Shown here: positions 62,465 through 64,000 of the stretch, one piece after another
Layout of the letters: every line of letters starts with the position of its first letter
How positions within the stretch are numbered: position 1 is the first letter of the stretch
Assembly: GCA_965206775.1 (NCBI GenBank)
Contig: CBDBKU010000003.1
Coordinates: forward strand, 2,914,001-2,978,000
Reading direction: 5' to 3'
From: VXMF01 sp965206775
Lineage (GTDB): Bacteria > Acidobacteriota > Terriglobia > Bryobacterales > UBA6623
DNA: 64,000 nt
Made by a program: the position numbers and the translations under genes
Notes under the pieces: model-generated
The model's database searches: none
What the model was told of the DNA's origin: nothing
What the model saw: only the letters and a program-made list of their open reading frames with translations

Positions 62465-63073
62465 GGTGTCTACTTCTCCGGCCAACCCGCTAAATAGGCG
62501 ACGCACCAAACGGCCGAAGTCGTCGAACTTGTCCGCCTCTCCCTAATGATGCCATGGGCCGCCAAGCTAACTGCAGAGGTCCATCCAACAGCATTGACGA
62601 CCCTTGGGCTCGTTCGCGCTTGGGGGCCCCGAGCGCTGTGAGCAAGTCGCCCGCGTAGCTCCTATGGGCAACAGGATCAGGGGGAGTCCGGAAAGATCTT
62701 TCAAAACTCCGCCGCTCCGCGAAAACAGAGACTCCGACGGGTTTGGAAGAAGGCAGCCCGGTGCACGGGGCCGGTGCGTTTGGTCACGGCAGCCTCGGGT
62801 CTTACCCGTGTGCAAAACCCGCAACTCGCGATCCCGGCGACTGGCCGTGCGTTCGCCGGCCCGGACGGGATCGTCCGGCCGGATGGCTGGAGGCACCTGA
62901 ACCGCATGCGGAATGAGAGGCGCTCGGGCAACCGACAGCTCCGCAAACGGGAACGCCTGAAAGTGTTCAAGCGCCTGAGGATCAGCCCAGAAGATACGGC
63001 CCAAGCAGAAAGCCGGCCGGAACTTTCGCGATGCCGGTCAATGGCAAACGCTGAAGCCTCGGGGCTCGGTTGC
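62465..63073. other. Intergenic region, no gene recognised
   Basis: About 600 bases between the ATPase start and the end of the iron-sulfur gene; both genes read leftward, so it should hold the ATPase promoter. Open frames on both strands are Arg-rich and overlapping, typical of non-coding GC-rich DNA. Confidence 0.4.
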
Positions 63074-64000
63074 CTAGTCCGACTCCGCAGATGAAGAAGA
63101 GCCTCGACCGTCGCCAGGCTTGCCCCCTCCAACGAACTGCCATCCGAACCGGCCCTTGATGCATAGGTTCCCCGAGGTCACTTCCTGATCGAGCGGCGAC
63201 GTCGCCTTTACGATCTGGTTGTCCTGGGTGTGCAGAGTCAGGGTGCAACCGACGCCGCAGTAGGGGCAGATCGTATCGGTTTCCTCCTGCTTGGACTCGT
63301 CCCACTCGCCTGCCTCGCGCAGGTCGTGCTCGCTCTTGAACATCAGCGCGCCCGTGGGGCACACGCCGATGCAGTTGCCGCAGTATACGCAGGCGGAATC
63401 CGGAAGCGGCACATCAAACTCGGTCGCGATGTGCGATTCGAAGCCCCTCCCGGCAACTGCGATCGCGAACGTGTTCTGCGCGTCTACGCCGCAAGCCTCG
63501 ACGCACTTGTAGCAGAGGATGCACTTCGAATAGTCGCGAATGTAGAGTTCGTTGTCGATCTTAGGGGGCTGGGCCTGTGTAGCAGCGGGAGTCTCGCCGC
63601 TTCCGTACCGCTCGGGATCCGCGCCGTAACGCTCCATGTAGTTCCGCAACTCGGGGGCAGTTTCCACATCCGTGCTGGAGGACAGGAATTCCAGCACCAT
63701 CCGACGGCTCAGGCGGACCCGTTCGGAGTCGGTAAGAACGGACATCCCGGCCGTCGCCGGGCGGGAGCAAGCCGGAACAAGCGTCCGGGACCCCTCGAGC
63801 TCGACGACGCACACGCGGCAAACGTTGACCGGCGCAAGGGTTTCTAGGTAGCAGAGCGTCGGCGTGTCGACGCCGCATTGGCGACAGGCGTCGAGGACGG
63901 TCGATCCGGCTGGCACCGTCACGCTCTCCCCGTCGACCGTCAGAGTCACCGGGGGGGCGTTTGTGCGCGCCGGTGCGGCCGGTACCGGACCGCGAGGCAC
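63074..64000 (-). CDS. 2Fe-2S/4Fe-4S protein of formate dehydrogenase or NuoG type, possibly partial
   Basis: 308 aa within the window; GTG at the very edge may be a start or internal. VTVPAGSTVLDACRQCGVDTP and CRVCVVELEGSRTLVPAC form a 2Fe-2S domain; CILCYKCVEACGVD and CVYCGNCIGVCPTGAL are two ferredoxin 4Fe-4S motifs; CPYCGVGCTLTLH with NLCIKGRFGWQF is the Fe4S4 module that starts molybdopterin oxidoreductases. It then ends after about 30 residues with no catalytic molybdopterin domain. It would pass electrons between NADH-type subunits and a separate catalytic subunit, outside the window. Confidence 0.82.
   Translation of the reverse strand: MPRGPVPAAPARTNAPPVTLTVDGESVTVPAGSTVLDACRQCGVDTPTLCYLETLAPVNVCRVCVVELEGSRTLVPACSRPATAGMSVLTDSERVRLSRRMVLEFLSSSTDVETAPELRNYMERYGADPERYGSGETPAATQAQPPKIDNELYIRDYSKCILCYKCVEACGVDAQNTFAIAVAGRGFESHIATEFDVPLPDSACVYCGNCIGVCPTGALMFKSEHDLREAGEWDESKQEETDTICPYCGVGCTLTLHTQDNQIVKATSPLDQEVTSGNLCIKGRFGWQFVGGGKPGDGRGSSSSAESD

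Noticed and set aside
62567..63132. Arg-rich reading frames on both strands before the iron-sulfur gene
   Set aside because: No starts with ribosome-binding sites, no domains, and overlapping frames typical of GC-rich non-coding DNA.

Overview
The window looks like a GC-rich bacterial chromosome, most likely Acidobacteriota (Solibacteres/Bryobacterales type). The main pointers are two pairs of secreted PSCyt1/DUF1549/DUF1553 cytochrome-like proteins with DUF1501 Tat proteins, together with sulfatase, YHYH, DUF1080, DUF3604 and GH29 proteins. Planctomycetota and Verrucomicrobiota share many of these families, so the phylum is an inference. There are no rRNA, tRNA or CRISPR arrays that I can see.

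Layout. 1-5.4 kb: end of pgsA, first PSCyt1-DUF1501 pair, decayed cobQ-like tail. 5.4-7.8 kb: complete IS66-type element (8-bp target duplication) carrying a Dam-type DNA adenine methylase beside its transposase. 7.8-12 kb: rph-rdgB-ROK kinase operon, then glutaredoxin and a HOT-type alcohol dehydrogenase on the other strand. 12-26 kb: secreted catabolic block (sulfatase, YHYH/EF-hand protein, second PSCyt1-DUF1501 pair, rhomboid, PfkB kinase, alpha-L-fucosidase, M20 peptidase, polymer-forming membrane protein). 26-31 kb: a quinol nitric oxide reductase gene broken by a nonsense codon, a frameshift and an IS1634-like insertion with a 4-bp duplication. 31-38 kb: housekeeping (RNase D, DapF with a Cys-to-Ser change, M3 peptidase, alkyladenine glycosylase).

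38-47.2 kb: the most suggestive functional cluster. A six-gene operon (XpaC-like, TelA, DUF4178, DUF2617-like, secreted Gly/Ser-tailed protein, duplicated DUF350 membrane protein) lies beside a divergent pair: a multi-TM spermidine-synthase-like protein and a Tat-exported FAD amine-oxidase-like protein. It reads as an envelope stress or polyamine-type modification system of unknown substrate.

47-54.5 kb: dinB, a thioredoxin-fold protein, Vsr endonuclease, an AbiE toxin-antitoxin pair whose toxin is broken but whose 46-bp palindromic operator is intact, then MTA phosphorylase and a PfkB kinase. 54.5-58.4 kb: DUF3604 and DUF1080 secreted proteins. 58.6-62.5 kb: an AAA ATPase plus DUF4276 (TOPRIM-like) defence-type pair whose DUF4276 gene is cut by a second IS1634-like element; both halves rejoin in frame when the element and one CTAG copy are removed. 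63-64 kb: an iron-sulfur protein of the formate dehydrogenase/NuoG type.

Overall the window combines degradative and surface-exported enzymes with a mobile and defence fraction in visible decay: three complete insertion sequences, and at least four broken genes (cobQ-like, norB, abiEii, DUF4276).
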